Notes: generated from the sequence alone by a model not told the origin. A stretch of DNA of 9,314 nucleotides from an uncultured Clostridia bacterium (GCA_947177005.1 CAMWSZ010000088.1:1-9314), one strand, 5' to 3'. Positions 1-6,864 are shown, counted from the stretch's first letter. Numbers and translations are program-made.

Positions 1-1
1 C

Positions 2-874
2 CAGCACGCCGTGCGCTACGCCAAGGAAAATGGCTTCGACACCGTGTTGCTGGATACCGCCGGACGGCTCCATATTGACGAACAGCTCATGAACGAGCTG
101 AAAAACATCAAGGAAAAAGCCCGCCCCCATGAGATCATGCTGGTGGTGGACGCTATGACCGGTCAGGATGCCGTCAGCGCCGCCACCGCGTTCGACAACG
201 CGCTGAGCATCGACGGCGTGCTCCTGACCAAGCTGGACGGCGACGCCAGAGGCGGCGCGGCCCTCTCCATTCGCGCCGCTACCGGAAAACCTATCAAGTT
301 TATCGGCACCGGCGAAAAGCTGGACATGATCGAGCTGTTCCACCCCGAACGTATGGCCTCCCGTATCCTGGGCATGGGCGACATGCTCTCCCTCATCGAA
401 CGGGCGGAACAGAGCTTTGACGAGAAAAAAGCCGCCGAGCTGGAACGCAAACTCCGCAAAAACCGCTTTACCCTCTCCGATTATATGGAGCAGATGAACC
501 AGCTCCGGAAACTGGGCGACCTCAATCAGATCGCCGCCATGATGCCCGGCGAAATGGGCCGCCAGCTCTCTAACACCCATTTGGACGACCACCTGCTGGT
601 GCAGCAGGAGGCCATTATCCTGTCCATGACCCCCAAGGAGCGCGAAACCCCCGGCCTGCTGGACGCCAGCCGGAAACGCCGTATCGCTGCGGGCTGCGGT
701 ATGCAGGTGTCGGACGTCAACCGCCTGCTCAAGCAGTATGAATTGATGCTCCAGCTCACAAGATCCCTCTCAAAAGGCCGTACCCCCCTGGGCCTGGGCC
801 GTATGCCCAACGTGAACAAAGTGGGCGGGCTGAGCAAAATGCATGGCTTTGGCCGTAAAAAACGGCTCAAATAA
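2..874 (+). CDS. ffh: Signal recognition particle protein Ffh, 3' part (5' end outside window)
   Basis: SRP54-family GTPase that binds signal sequences on nascent chains together with 4.5S/6S SRP RNA and docks with FtsY to deliver ribosomes to the membrane. The frame is open to the window edge, so only about 290 of the usual roughly 450 residues are present; the N domain and the P-loop are missing. Visible G-domain motifs are DTAGR (G3) close to the left edge and TKLDGDARGG (G4), followed by the closing GTGEKLD segment. The methionine-rich M domain follows (MEQMNQLRKLGDLNQIAAMMP), including the SRP-RNA-binding helix-turn-helix around SRKRRIAAGCGM. The tail is basic and ends GFGRKKRLK. TAA stop at 872-874. 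It lies 81 bases upstream of rpsP on the same strand, an arrangement common in Firmicutes. The family assignment is secure. Confidence 0.97.
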   Translation, partial: QHAVRYAKENGFDTVLLDTAGRLHIDEQLMNELKNIKEKARPHEIMLVVDAMTGQDAVSAATAFDNALSIDGVLLTKLDGDARGGAALSIRAATGKPIKFIGTGEKLDMIELFHPERMASRILGMGDMLSLIERAEQSFDEKKAAELERKLRKNRFTLSDYMEQMNQLRKLGDLNQIAAMMPGEMGRQLSNTHLDDHLLVQQEAIILSMTPKERETPGLLDASRKRRIAAGCGMQVSDVNRLLKQYELMLQLTRSLSKGRTPLGLGRMPNVNKVGGLSKMHGFGRKKRLK

Positions 875-885
875 TCCGATTCGTT

Positions 886-907
886 ATAAATGCTTCCCCG
901 CATTTAT
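886..907 (+). other. AT-rich hairpin in the ffh-rpsP gap
   Basis: A perfect 8-bp inverted repeat (ATAAATGC, 6-base loop, GCATTTAT) lies in the short ffh-rpsP gap. No T-run follows directly; the nearest one is at 922-928, about 14 bases downstream. It is therefore not a standard intrinsic terminator. It may be an RNA processing or stability element, or chance. The structure is directly visible; any role is inference. Confidence 0.35.
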
Positions 908-955
908 CATACTCTGTAACATTTTTTTATCATCTTTCATCTGGAGGAAATTATT

Positions 956-1195
956 ATGGTTAAAATCAGACTGCGCCGTATGGGCGCAAAAAAAGCGCCC
1001 TTCTATCGCGTGGTGGTCGCTGACAGCCGCTACCCCCGCGACGGCCGCTTTATTGAGGAACTCGGTACCTACAATCCCTGCGTTTCCCCCGCGGAGATCA
1101 AGATCGACGCCGAGCGGGCAAAAGAGTGGATCAAAACCGGCGCACAGCCTACCGATACCGTCCGCGCTCTGCTGAAAAAGGCTGACGTGCTGTAA
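956..1195 (+). CDS. rpsP: 30S ribosomal protein S16
   Basis: Small-subunit ribosomal protein that helps assemble and stabilise the 5' domain of 16S rRNA. The product is 79 residues, within the usual 75-90 range. It opens with the family signature MVKIRLRRMGAKKAPFYRVV and continues with DSRYPRDGRFIEELGTYNP, both typical of bacterial S16. A good Shine-Dalgarno sequence (GGAGGA, 943-948) sits 7 bases before the ATG. The stop overlaps by one base the first possible ATG of the next frame (TAATG at 1193-1197), and the preferred khpA start is 14 bases downstream, so the two are probably translated from one mRNA. No promoter was recognised between ffh and this gene. Confidence 0.98.
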   Translation: MVKIRLRRMGAKKAPFYRVVVADSRYPRDGRFIEELGTYNPCVSPAEIKIDAERAKEWIKTGAQPTDTVRALLKKADVL

Positions 1196-1209
1196 TGGAA
1201 GGGCACAGC

Positions 1210-1440
1210 ATGAAAGACTTGCTGCTCTATATCGCCAGAAATCTTGTCGATAATCCCGACGCCGTCTCCGTGACGGAGGTGCCCGGAGAACAGGACCTGA
1301 CATTAGAGCTGCGCGTTGCTCCCGACGACATGGGTAAAGTCATAGGCCGTCAGGGGCGGATTGCTAAGGAAATCCGTACGCTGATCCGTTCCTGCGCACA
1401 GCGCTCCGGACAGAAGGTTTCCGTCGATATCGTAGATTAA
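1210..1440 (+). CDS. khpA: KH-domain RNA-binding protein KhpA
   Basis: Small single-KH-domain protein of the KhpA (YlqC) family, known in Firmicutes to bind RNA and to work with KhpB (Jag/EloR) in post-transcriptional control linked to cell division and elongation. With the start at 1210 the product is 76 residues and begins MKDLLLYIARNLVDNPDAV, matching the usual N-terminus. The KH nucleic-acid-binding loop GRQG is at residues 46-49, within KVIGRQGRIAKEIRTLIR. The ATG at 1195 is in the same frame and would add five residues. The 1210 start is preferred because GGAAGG (1197-1202) lies 7 bases before it and because it gives the family's usual first residues. The gene directly follows rpsP, its standard neighbour, but is itself followed by a terminator rather than rimM. 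Confidence 0.93.
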   Translation: MKDLLLYIARNLVDNPDAVSVTEVPGEQDLTLELRVAPDDMGKVIGRQGRIAKEIRTLIRSCAQRSGQKVSVDIVD

Positions 1441-1442
1441 CG

Positions 1443-1481
1443 AAGAGCCAGAGGCCGTTTCAGGCTTCTGGTTCTTTCTTT
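1443..1481 (+). terminator. Rho-independent terminator after khpA
   Basis: A 14-bp stem (AAGAGCCAGAGGCC at 1443-1456 with GGCTTCTGGTTCTT at 1463-1476, including two G-U pairs) encloses a 6-base loop. A T-rich tail interrupted by C follows. The hairpin begins 3 bases after the khpA stop, so it probably ends the ffh-rpsP-khpA transcript. The tail is not a clean T-run, so termination may be partial. Confidence 0.75.
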
Positions 1482-1490
1482 GCCCCGCCC

Positions 1491-1520
1491 TTGACTTTTC
1501 CTGCCGTACTGCGATATACT
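1491..1520 (+). promoter_or_regulatory. Sigma-A-type promoter for the ZIP transporter gene
   Basis: TTGACT at 1491-1496 and TATACT at 1515-1520 are separated by 18 bases. Each box matches consensus at five of six positions. The site lies between the khpA terminator and the next gene, predicting a leader of about 38 bases. No obvious metal-regulator operator (for example a Zur-like box) was recognised around it. Confidence 0.7.
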
Positions 1521-1564
1521 GTAGCCCTCCGATGTATTTTCATTCCATAACAGGAGGTTTTTTC

Positions 1565-2368
1565 ATGAATATCTATCTCACGATCCTGTGCATCACCGCC
1601 TTTACCGGCGTGGGCGGTCTGGCAGTAGGGGGAGCGCTGGCCGCCGCCGTCCACACCCCCTCCGGCCGGGCGGTCAGCCTGCTGCTGCGCTTCACCTCCG
1701 GCGTCATGCTCAGCGTCGTATGCTTCGACCTCGTCGCCGACGCCTTGGAAAACGGCGGCGTCATAACCCTGCTGTGCTGGCTTCTCGTTGGATACCTGTG
1801 TACGTACCTGCTGAACTGCTGGATCGACAGGCAGGCGCATCACAGCCACAGCGGCCATGAGTACGGACATCACGGGCATTCCGTCCCCCCCAGCGGCGAA
1901 ATGCACCATACCCTCCACACCGCCGGACTGGTTTTGGCCGCGGCGGTGGCCCTGCACAACATGCCCGTCGGAATGGCTATCGGCGCAACCTTCGCCGGTA
2001 CCGTGGAACATATGGGACATGGCGGCGTCCTGGCCGCCTTGATTATCGGCCTGCACAATATCCCGGAGGGTATGTCCATTGCCGCACCGCTGCTGACCGG
2101 CGGTTCCAAACCCGCCGCAGCAATTGCGGTCGCCGCCGCCAGCGGCGTGCCAACCATTGCCGGCGCACTTCTGGGCTACTCCGCCGGTACGATGAACGCC
2201 GCCCTGCTGGGCATCTCCCTCAGCTTTGCCGCCGGAGCGATGCTGTACGTCATCTTCGGGGAGCTGCTCCCGGAGGCCGAACACCTCTGGCAGCACAAAT
2301 TATCCGGCAGTGCGGTCATGCTGGGGATGCTGCTGGGAATGCTTTTGATTTTTACACACGGACATTAA
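1565..2368 (+). CDS. ZIP-family divalent metal transporter
   Basis: Integral membrane protein of the ZIP (Zrt/Irt-like) family, which moves Zn2+, Fe2+, Mn2+ or similar ions toward the cytoplasm. The product is 267 residues with about eight hydrophobic segments. A histidine-rich loop at residues 92-105 (HHSHSGHEYGHHGH) lies between TM3 and TM4, as is usual for the family. The paired metal-site helices are HNMPVGMAIG (131-140) and HNIPEGMSIA (164-173). The second has the usual HNxPEG, but the first has Val135 where the family normally has a ligand Glu. TM6 carries GELLPEAEH (232-240). The start at 1565 is chosen because AGGAGG (1552-1557) lies 7 bases upstream and the first residues form TM1; an in-frame ATG at 1532 would place the Shine-Dalgarno inside the gene. 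Metal specificity cannot be read from the sequence. Confidence 0.93.
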   Translation: MNIYLTILCITAFTGVGGLAVGGALAAAVHTPSGRAVSLLLRFTSGVMLSVVCFDLVADALENGGVITLLCWLLVGYLCTYLLNCWIDRQAHHSHSGHEYGHHGHSVPPSGEMHHTLHTAGLVLAAAVALHNMPVGMAIGATFAGTVEHMGHGGVLAALIIGLHNIPEGMSIAAPLLTGGSKPAAAIAVAAASGVPTIAGALLGYSAGTMNAALLGISLSFAAGAMLYVIFGELLPEAEHLWQHKLSGSAVMLGMLLGMLLIFTHGH

Positions 2369-2398
2369 TTATGAGGATTGTCCGCGTAGCAAAAACTG

Positions 2399-2427
2399 GT
2401 GACAGATCGCTGAAACAGCGGTATAAT
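2399..2427 (+). promoter_or_regulatory. Near-consensus promoter for the debranching enzyme gene, with an internal palindrome
   Basis: GTGACA (2399-2404, five of six matches) and a perfect TATAAT (2422-2427) are 17 bases apart. Between them lies the inverted repeat CGCTG-AAA-CAGCG (2408-2420), placed where a bound regulator would block or remodel the promoter. The promoter shows that the debranching gene can be transcribed independently of the ZIP gene. It also argues against a start at the upstream in-frame ATG (2371), which precedes the promoter. The promoter call is strong; the operator role is inference. Confidence 0.75.
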
Positions 2428-2466
2428 ATCTGTATCTATCCCAAATGGAGATTGAGGAGGAAGGTA

Positions 2467-4599
2467 ATGGATAAAGAGATCAACATCATTTCGAACCGGC
2501 GGCAGGTCCCAACGGAGCATGAGCTTTCGCAGGTTGTCCTGCCACGCAACATTCATCTGGTGCCCCTGGACGTGATCGACGGCTTCGACGTGCGCCCGGG
2601 CTTCTACGAGATCAACGGCGCCACCGCTATTCCGGGCGGCGTCAACTTCACCGTCTATTCCCACGGCGCCGACAGCATCGAGCTGCTGCTTTTCAAACGG
2701 CACAGTGAGGAACCCTTTGCGATTCTGCCGTTCCCCAAGCATTACCGTATTGGAAATGTCTATTCCATGATCGTGTTCCGTCTGGACATTGAGGAGTTTG
2801 AGTACGCCTACCGCGTGGACGGCCCCTATGAACCAAAAAAGGGCCTGCTCTTCGACCGCACCAAATACCTGCTGGACCCCTACGCAAAGGCTGTGGCCGG
2901 ACAGAGCCGCTGGGGCGATTCATCACCGCGCGGACAGCACTACAGAGCCCGCGTCGTCAAGGACGATTTCGACTGGGGAACTATGGGCCGTCCGCTGATT
3001 CCAATGGAGGATTTAATTATCTATGAGCTGCATGTCCGGGGCTTTACCAAAGACGCCTCTTCCAATGTAAAATTCCCCGGCACCTTTTCCGGCCTGATGC
3101 AGAAGCTGCCCTATATTAAAAGCCTGGGCGTGAACGCCGTGGAGCTGATGCCCATTTTCGAGTTTGACGAGATGCTGGACTACCGCGTCTACAACGGCCG
3201 GGAGCTGTGCAACTACTGGGGATATAATACCGTCGGATTTTTCTGTCCGAACACCAGCTACACCGCCGGGACCGAGTACAACCGCGAGGGCAATGAGCTG
3301 AAAAAACTAATCTGGGCGATGCACCGGGAGGGGATCGAGGTCTACCTGGACGTTGTGTTCAACCACACCGCCGAGGGAAATGAAAAAGGCCCGTTTTTCT
3401 CCTTCAAGGGCTTTGACAACAATATTTACTACCTCTTAACCCCGGACGGCGGTTACTACAATTTCAGCGGCTGCGGCAATACCCTCAACTGCAACCACCC
3501 GATTGTACACCAGATGATCCTCGACTGCCTGCGCTACTGGGTCACAACATACCGTGTGGACGGCTTCCGTTTTGATCTGGCGTCCATTCTGGGCCGCAAC
3601 GAGGACGGTTCGCCTATGGACAGTCCCCCGCTGCTTCAGGCTATGGCCTTTGATCCGATCCTGGGGGATGTAAAGCTGATTGCGGAGGCTTGGGACGCGG
3701 GCGGTCTGTATCAGGTCGGGTCGTTCCCCGCCTGGAACCGCTGGGCGGAGTGGAACGGCCGCTACCGGGACGATATCCGCCGGTATCTGAAGGGCGACGA
3801 GGGAATGGCAATGGCCGCCGCCCAGAGAATCGCCGGTTCCATAGACATCTACCAGCCCGAACACCGGGAAAATGCGTCCATAAACTTCATCACCTGTCAC
3901 GACGGCTTTACCCTCTGGGACCTTTTCTCCTACAACTGCAAGCATAATGAGGAGAACGGCTGGGACAATACCGACGGTTCCGACGACAACAGCAGCTGGA
4001 ACTGCGGCGCGGAGGGCGAGACCGACGACCCGCGCATCAACGCCCTGCGCCGCCGCATGGTGCGCAACGCCTTTACGCTGCTCATGTGCAGCCGCGGCAT
4101 CCCCATGTTCCTGGCGGGGGACGAGTTTTCCAATACCCAGTTCGGAAACAATAACGCATACTGTCAGGACAACATTATTTCCTGGCTGGACTGGAACCTG
4201 CTGGAAAAAAACAAGGATATTTTTGATTTCTTCCAGTATATGATCCGTTTCCGGAAGGAACACAGGATTCTGCGGGCTAATGTCAGCAACGGCGCGTGCG
4301 GCCTGCCGGACGTGAGCTTCCACGGCGTGGAGCCCTGGCGGGAGCAGTTCGAAAACCATGACCGGTATGTGGGCGTCCTCTTTGCCGGCTGGGAACGCAG
4401 TACCGGCCCGCAGGTCATCTACGTGGCCTCCAATGCCTACTGGGAAGAGCTGCGGGTCAATCTGCCGGAGCTGCCCGCCTCCATGTGCTGGGAACTGATT
4501 ACCGATACATTTGAGGAAACCCTGCTGCCGGAACGGAAGATGTCCGGAAGTGTCTTTACAATCCGGCCCAGAAGCGTAATGGTTTTTGTCGGACGGTAA
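2467..4599 (+). CDS. glgX: Glycogen debranching enzyme, GlgX/isoamylase type (GH13)
   Basis: Cytoplasmic alpha-1,6-glucosidase that removes branches from glycogen or limit dextrins. The product is 710 residues, normal for the family. An N-terminal CBM48-like beta-sandwich spans about residues 40-145 and the GH13 barrel begins near YELHVRGFTKD (186-196). The four conserved GH13 regions are present: DVVFNHT (295-301); GFRFDLAS (366-373, nucleophile Asp370); IAEAWDAGG (405-413, acid/base Glu407); and ITCHDGFT (475-482, Asp479). The segment NEENGWDNTDG (494-504) and the later GDEFSNTQFGNNNAYCQDN are hallmarks of the GlgX/isoamylase group. The chosen ATG has AGGAGG (2455-2460) 6 bases upstream. 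The frame stays open back to 2371, but the promoter lies inside that stretch. No other glycogen gene is in the window. GlgX versus type I pullulanase or isoamylase is the main uncertainty; the GH13 debranching class is secure. Confidence 0.93.
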   Translation: MDKEINIISNRRQVPTEHELSQVVLPRNIHLVPLDVIDGFDVRPGFYEINGATAIPGGVNFTVYSHGADSIELLLFKRHSEEPFAILPFPKHYRIGNVYSMIVFRLDIEEFEYAYRVDGPYEPKKGLLFDRTKYLLDPYAKAVAGQSRWGDSSPRGQHYRARVVKDDFDWGTMGRPLIPMEDLIIYELHVRGFTKDASSNVKFPGTFSGLMQKLPYIKSLGVNAVELMPIFEFDEMLDYRVYNGRELCNYWGYNTVGFFCPNTSYTAGTEYNREGNELKKLIWAMHREGIEVYLDVVFNHTAEGNEKGPFFSFKGFDNNIYYLLTPDGGYYNFSGCGNTLNCNHPIVHQMILDCLRYWVTTYRVDGFRFDLASILGRNEDGSPMDSPPLLQAMAFDPILGDVKLIAEAWDAGGLYQVGSFPAWNRWAEWNGRYRDDIRRYLKGDEGMAMAAAQRIAGSIDIYQPEHRENASINFITCHDGFTLWDLFSYNCKHNEENGWDNTDGSDDNSSWNCGAEGETDDPRINALRRRMVRNAFTLLMCSRGIPMFLAGDEFSNTQFGNNNAYCQDNIISWLDWNLLEKNKDIFDFFQYMIRFRKEHRILRANVSNGACGLPDVSFHGVEPWREQFENHDRYVGVLFAGWERSTGPQVIYVASNAYWEELRVNLPELPASMCWELITDTFEETLLPERKMSGSVFTIRPRSVMVFVGR

Positions 4600-4640
4600 A
4601 AAAACGGTACTCTCTGCGGTGTACAGAGAGTACCGTTTTT
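4600..4640. terminator. Bidirectional terminator between convergent glgX and the histidine kinase gene
   Basis: A perfect 17-bp stem (4600-4616 with 4624-4640) surrounds a 7-base loop. The core is ACGGTACTCTCTG / CAGAGAGTACCGT, flanked by an A-run on the left and a T-run on the right, so it reads as an intrinsic terminator from either side. It begins directly after the glgX TAA (4597-4599). Its right arm overlaps the first two bases of the kinase stop codon (complement of 4639-4641). The whole space between the two convergent genes is therefore this hairpin. Confidence 0.92.
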
Positions 4641-5829
4641 ATGGCTTTGCTTCACGGCAGACAGGCAGGCGGACAAAAAAGGTATTGGTCCCGTTTTCGC
4701 TCTCCGCCCAGATTTTTCCCCGGTGGGCCGTGACAATGCTCTCCGCAATCGCCAGTCCCAGACCATAGCTGCCGTTCCGGCTTCTGGCCTCGTCGGCCCG
4801 GTAGAAGCGCTTGAAAATATTCTGTAAATCGGTTTTGCTGAGGGGGTCTCCCGGGTCCGACACCGACAGGACGCATGATTTCCCGCCGGTCCGCTCCAGC
4901 CGGACCGTGACCGTCCCCGGCGGGACCGCGTATTTCTGCGCGTTGTCCAGAAGGATCTCCGCGACCTGCCGCAGATGATCCGGACTGCCCTGTATCTGTA
5001 TTCCCTCTGCAAGCTCTCCCGACAGCTCCAGCCCCCGCTCAAAAAAGACCGGTTCAAAGGGCAGCAGGGCGTCCGACACCAGGCGGCTGAAATCCAGCTG
5101 CTCCATTCCGGCAAGACCGTTGTCCACACGGGCCAGATCCAGCAGGTTCTCCACTAATCCCCGCATCTGCCGGGCCATAATAAGGATATTTTCCCGTGCC
5201 CGCACGGTGTCGCCTGTATCCTGCATCAGCTCAGCATTGGTCAGGATGACTGTCAGGGGTGTTTTCAGCTCGTGGGAGGCGTCCGCCACGAACTGCCGCT
5301 GCTGCTGCCAGGCCCTGTCCACCGGTTTCACCGCCCAGCGGGCCAGCAGAAGGCTGATGACCAGAAACGCTGCAAACGCAAGACAGCCTGTCAGAATGCA
5401 GTTCTGGACAAGGCCCTCCAATGTGCTGACCTCGCTGGAGATATCTACAAACACGAATTTCCGGCCGCCCGGGGCGGGGGCGAGACGGAAACGCAGCTGG
5501 TAGGCGGGCAGGACGCCGGAGATCTCGCCGGTATCCAGCGCCGCCGTCAGGATCTCCGGCAGGGCCTCCACATCCGCCGCCTGCTGATAGGAGCCGCTGC
5601 CGGTGACGAGTGTCCCGCCCCAGCGGTCCGTCTGCACGATGAAATAGGGCAGGTTATAGCTGCCCGGCGGTTTGGGACCCTCCATTGCCAGCGCGTTCAG
5701 CTGATTGACGCTCTTTGCCTCCAGATTTTCCCTCGTAAAACGCAGGACCGTACCGAAAATCACGCAGAGCATCACGGTCACAAGCGCCATATTGATACAG
5801 ACAAATTTTACCCGCAGACGCCGGATCAT
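4639..5829 (-). CDS. Two-component sensor histidine kinase, HAMP-less
   Basis: Membrane histidine kinase, 396 residues. TM1 is at about 8-30, an extracytoplasmic sensor of about 110 residues follows, and TM2 is at about 142-164. The H-box FVADASHELKTPLTVI places the phospho-acceptor at His186. The ATP-binding domain has an N-box (LLDNAQKYA, Asn296), G1 (SVSDPGDPL), F-box (IFKRFYRAD) and G2 (GSYGLGLAI). Only about 20 residues separate TM2 from the H-box, so there is no room for a standard HAMP domain. The start codon overlaps the regulator's stop in an ATGA (5826-5829), implying translational coupling, with GGAGG just upstream. The kinase is certainly the partner of the adjacent regulator. The signal sensed is unknown: the sensor region matches no domain I recognise. 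Confidence 0.95.
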   Translation of the reverse strand: MIRRLRVKFVCINMALVTVMLCVIFGTVLRFTRENLEAKSVNQLNALAMEGPKPPGSYNLPYFIVQTDRWGGTLVTGSGSYQQAADVEALPEILTAALDTGEISGVLPAYQLRFRLAPAPGGRKFVFVDISSEVSTLEGLVQNCILTGCLAFAAFLVISLLLARWAVKPVDRAWQQQRQFVADASHELKTPLTVILTNAELMQDTGDTVRARENILIMARQMRGLVENLLDLARVDNGLAGMEQLDFSRLVSDALLPFEPVFFERGLELSGELAEGIQIQGSPDHLRQVAEILLDNAQKYAVPPGTVTVRLERTGGKSCVLSVSDPGDPLSKTDLQNIFKRFYRADEARSRNGSYGLGLAIAESIVTAHRGKIWAESENGTNTFFVRLPVCREAKP

Positions 5830-6500
5830 AGTTCCTCCGCCTCCAGATGATACCCCAGCCGCCGCACGGCCTCAATCCGTACATTCGAGCCGATACTCCG
5901 CAGTTTTTTCCGCAAAAAGCCGACGTATACCTCCACATGGTTTTCCACCGCGTTGGAATCATAGCCCCAGACCCGCGCCAGCAGGGCCTCTTTGGAAAGA
6001 TTGCGCTCCGGGGTCTGCATCAGCAGGCGCATCACATCAAATTCCCGTGCGGACAGCCGGACCCGCTGTTCCCCGCAGGTGAGCATACCGGAATCCAGCT
6101 CCAGCTGTGTATTCCCGAAGCTCAGGGCGTTGACCTGCTCCCCCTGACGCCGCAGCAGCGCGTTGACACAGGCCAGCAGTTCCCGGGTGTCAAAGGGCTT
6201 TGTGAGGTAGTAATCCGCCCCGGCGTTCAAGCCCTCCACCCGGTCCAGAACGCCGGACTTTGCCGTGAGCATCAAAACCGGCGTGCCGCAGTGCCGGGCG
6301 CGGAGCTGCCGGGCGAGCTGAAGGCCGTTCATGCCGGGCATCATGACGTCTAAAATCAGCAGATCATAAATATCCAGCTCTGCATACGCCGCGCCGGTCT
6401 CGCCGTCGTACACCGCCTCCGCCTCAAAGCCCTTTGCTTCCAGCAGCGTTTTCAGGGAATCAGCCAGGAGCTTTTCGTCCTCGATAATCAGTATTTTCAT
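5826..6500 (-). CDS. OmpR/PhoB-family response regulator
   Basis: DNA-binding response regulator of 224 residues, with a receiver domain at 1-118 and a winged-helix domain at about 125-222. Receiver residues are the acidic pair Glu7/Asp8, phospho-acceptor Asp51 (LILDVMMPGMNG), Thr79 (VLMLTA) and Lys101 (LTKPF). The effector domain shows LSAREFDVMRLLMQTP, the recognition-helix segment VENHVEVYVGFLRKKL and the terminal wing hairpin RRLGYHLE. The start is set at 6500 (MKILIIEDE) because AGGTGG lies 6 bases upstream and the family begins here; an in-frame TTG at 6515 would add MRWAA but overlaps the previous gene and swallows the Shine-Dalgarno. It lies 11 bases after the small upstream gene and overlaps the kinase by 4 bases. 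Target genes are unknown. Confidence 0.96.
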   Translation of the reverse strand: MKILIIEDEKLLADSLKTLLEAKGFEAEAVYDGETGAAYAELDIYDLLILDVMMPGMNGLQLARQLRARHCGTPVLMLTAKSGVLDRVEGLNAGADYYLTKPFDTRELLACVNALLRRQGEQVNALSFGNTQLELDSGMLTCGEQRVRLSAREFDVMRLLMQTPERNLSKEALLARVWGYDSNAVENHVEVYVGFLRKKLRSIGSNVRIEAVRRLGYHLEAEEL

Positions 6501-6511
6501 AGCTGCCCACC

Positions 6512-6682
6512 TCAATCGTCTGTTTTTCTGTAAGGATTTACGTAGTCCGGCGGACAGAGATGCCTTTCGCTCCAGACCATCATCTCGTTCAGAATGGGGG
6601 CAAAGCTCCAGCCCAATTCCGCCTGTACGCTGGCCATTGGGACGCAGCGGACCATTGTTTCCGGCGACTGAAATTTGTTCAT
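6512..6682 (-). CDS. Small hypothetical protein leading the two-component operon
   Basis: A 56-residue frame beginning MNKFQSPETMVRCVPMAS and ending DYVNPYRKTDD. I do not recognise the family. It has two Cys residues (13 and 43), two Trp residues (25 and 37), a short hydrophobic middle (LGWSFAPILNEMMVW) that is too short and too polar for a clear membrane helix, and a charged C-terminus. The ATG at 6682 is preceded by AAGGAGAG with suitable spacing. A promoter with near-consensus boxes lies 31 bases further upstream. The stop is 11 bases before the response regulator start, so the three genes probably form one transcript. The frame extends upstream to 6856 from an unlikely start inside the promoter. 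Expression signals make it a likely real gene; a role as accessory or modulator of the sensor system is only a guess from position. Confidence 0.65.
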   Translation of the reverse strand: MNKFQSPETMVRCVPMASVQAELGWSFAPILNEMMVWSERHLCPPDYVNPYRKTDD

Positions 6683-6712
6683 ACGCCTCTCTCCTTTCGC
6701 CGCTTTGGGTCT

Positions 6713-6741
6713 ATTATAGTCCGTTCCGGGAAAAATTGCAA
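6713..6741 (-). promoter_or_regulatory. Promoter of the small protein-regulator-kinase operon
   Basis: On the minus strand, TTGCAA (6736-6741) and TATAAT (6713-6718) are separated by 17 bases, close to the sigma-A consensus. The predicted start of transcription is near 6706, giving a leader of about 24 bases before the small gene's ATG. No direct repeats of the kind OmpR-family regulators bind were obvious next to the -35 box. Confidence 0.8.
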
Positions 6742-6864
6742 TGCGGGACCGCGAAATCGTATTAGTGCAAAGGGGCCGCTGGCAGGAGGAAAGCGGGATT
6801 GAGAAGCTTGAGGAACTGAGAACGTTGATCCAGAGTTTGACCATTAAAACCCGCATCGTATATG

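Noticed and set aside
1460..2296. 278-codon minus-strand frame opposite the ZIP transporter
   Set aside because: The plus-strand frame is a clear ZIP protein. The opposite frame is Gly/Gln/His-rich low-complexity sequence, expected from GC-rich codon use.
2371..2466. Upstream in-frame extension of the debranching enzyme
   Set aside because: The promoter at 2399-2427 lies inside it. The ATG at 2467 has a strong Shine-Dalgarno, and the extension is basic and not typical of the family.
3436..4359. 307-codon minus-strand frame opposite glgX
   Set aside because: It is a shadow of the GH13 gene, whose catalytic motifs are all in the plus strand. No promoter or ribosome binding site supports it.
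4437..5129. 230-codon minus-strand frame overlapping the kinase gene
   Set aside because: It is an Arg/Ser-rich alternate frame of the kinase ATPase domain and runs into the 3' end of glgX; no family resemblance.
6501..6515. TTG start adding five residues to the response regulator
   Set aside because: It would overlap the preceding gene and contain the regulator's Shine-Dalgarno. Family members begin at the MKILIIEDE position.
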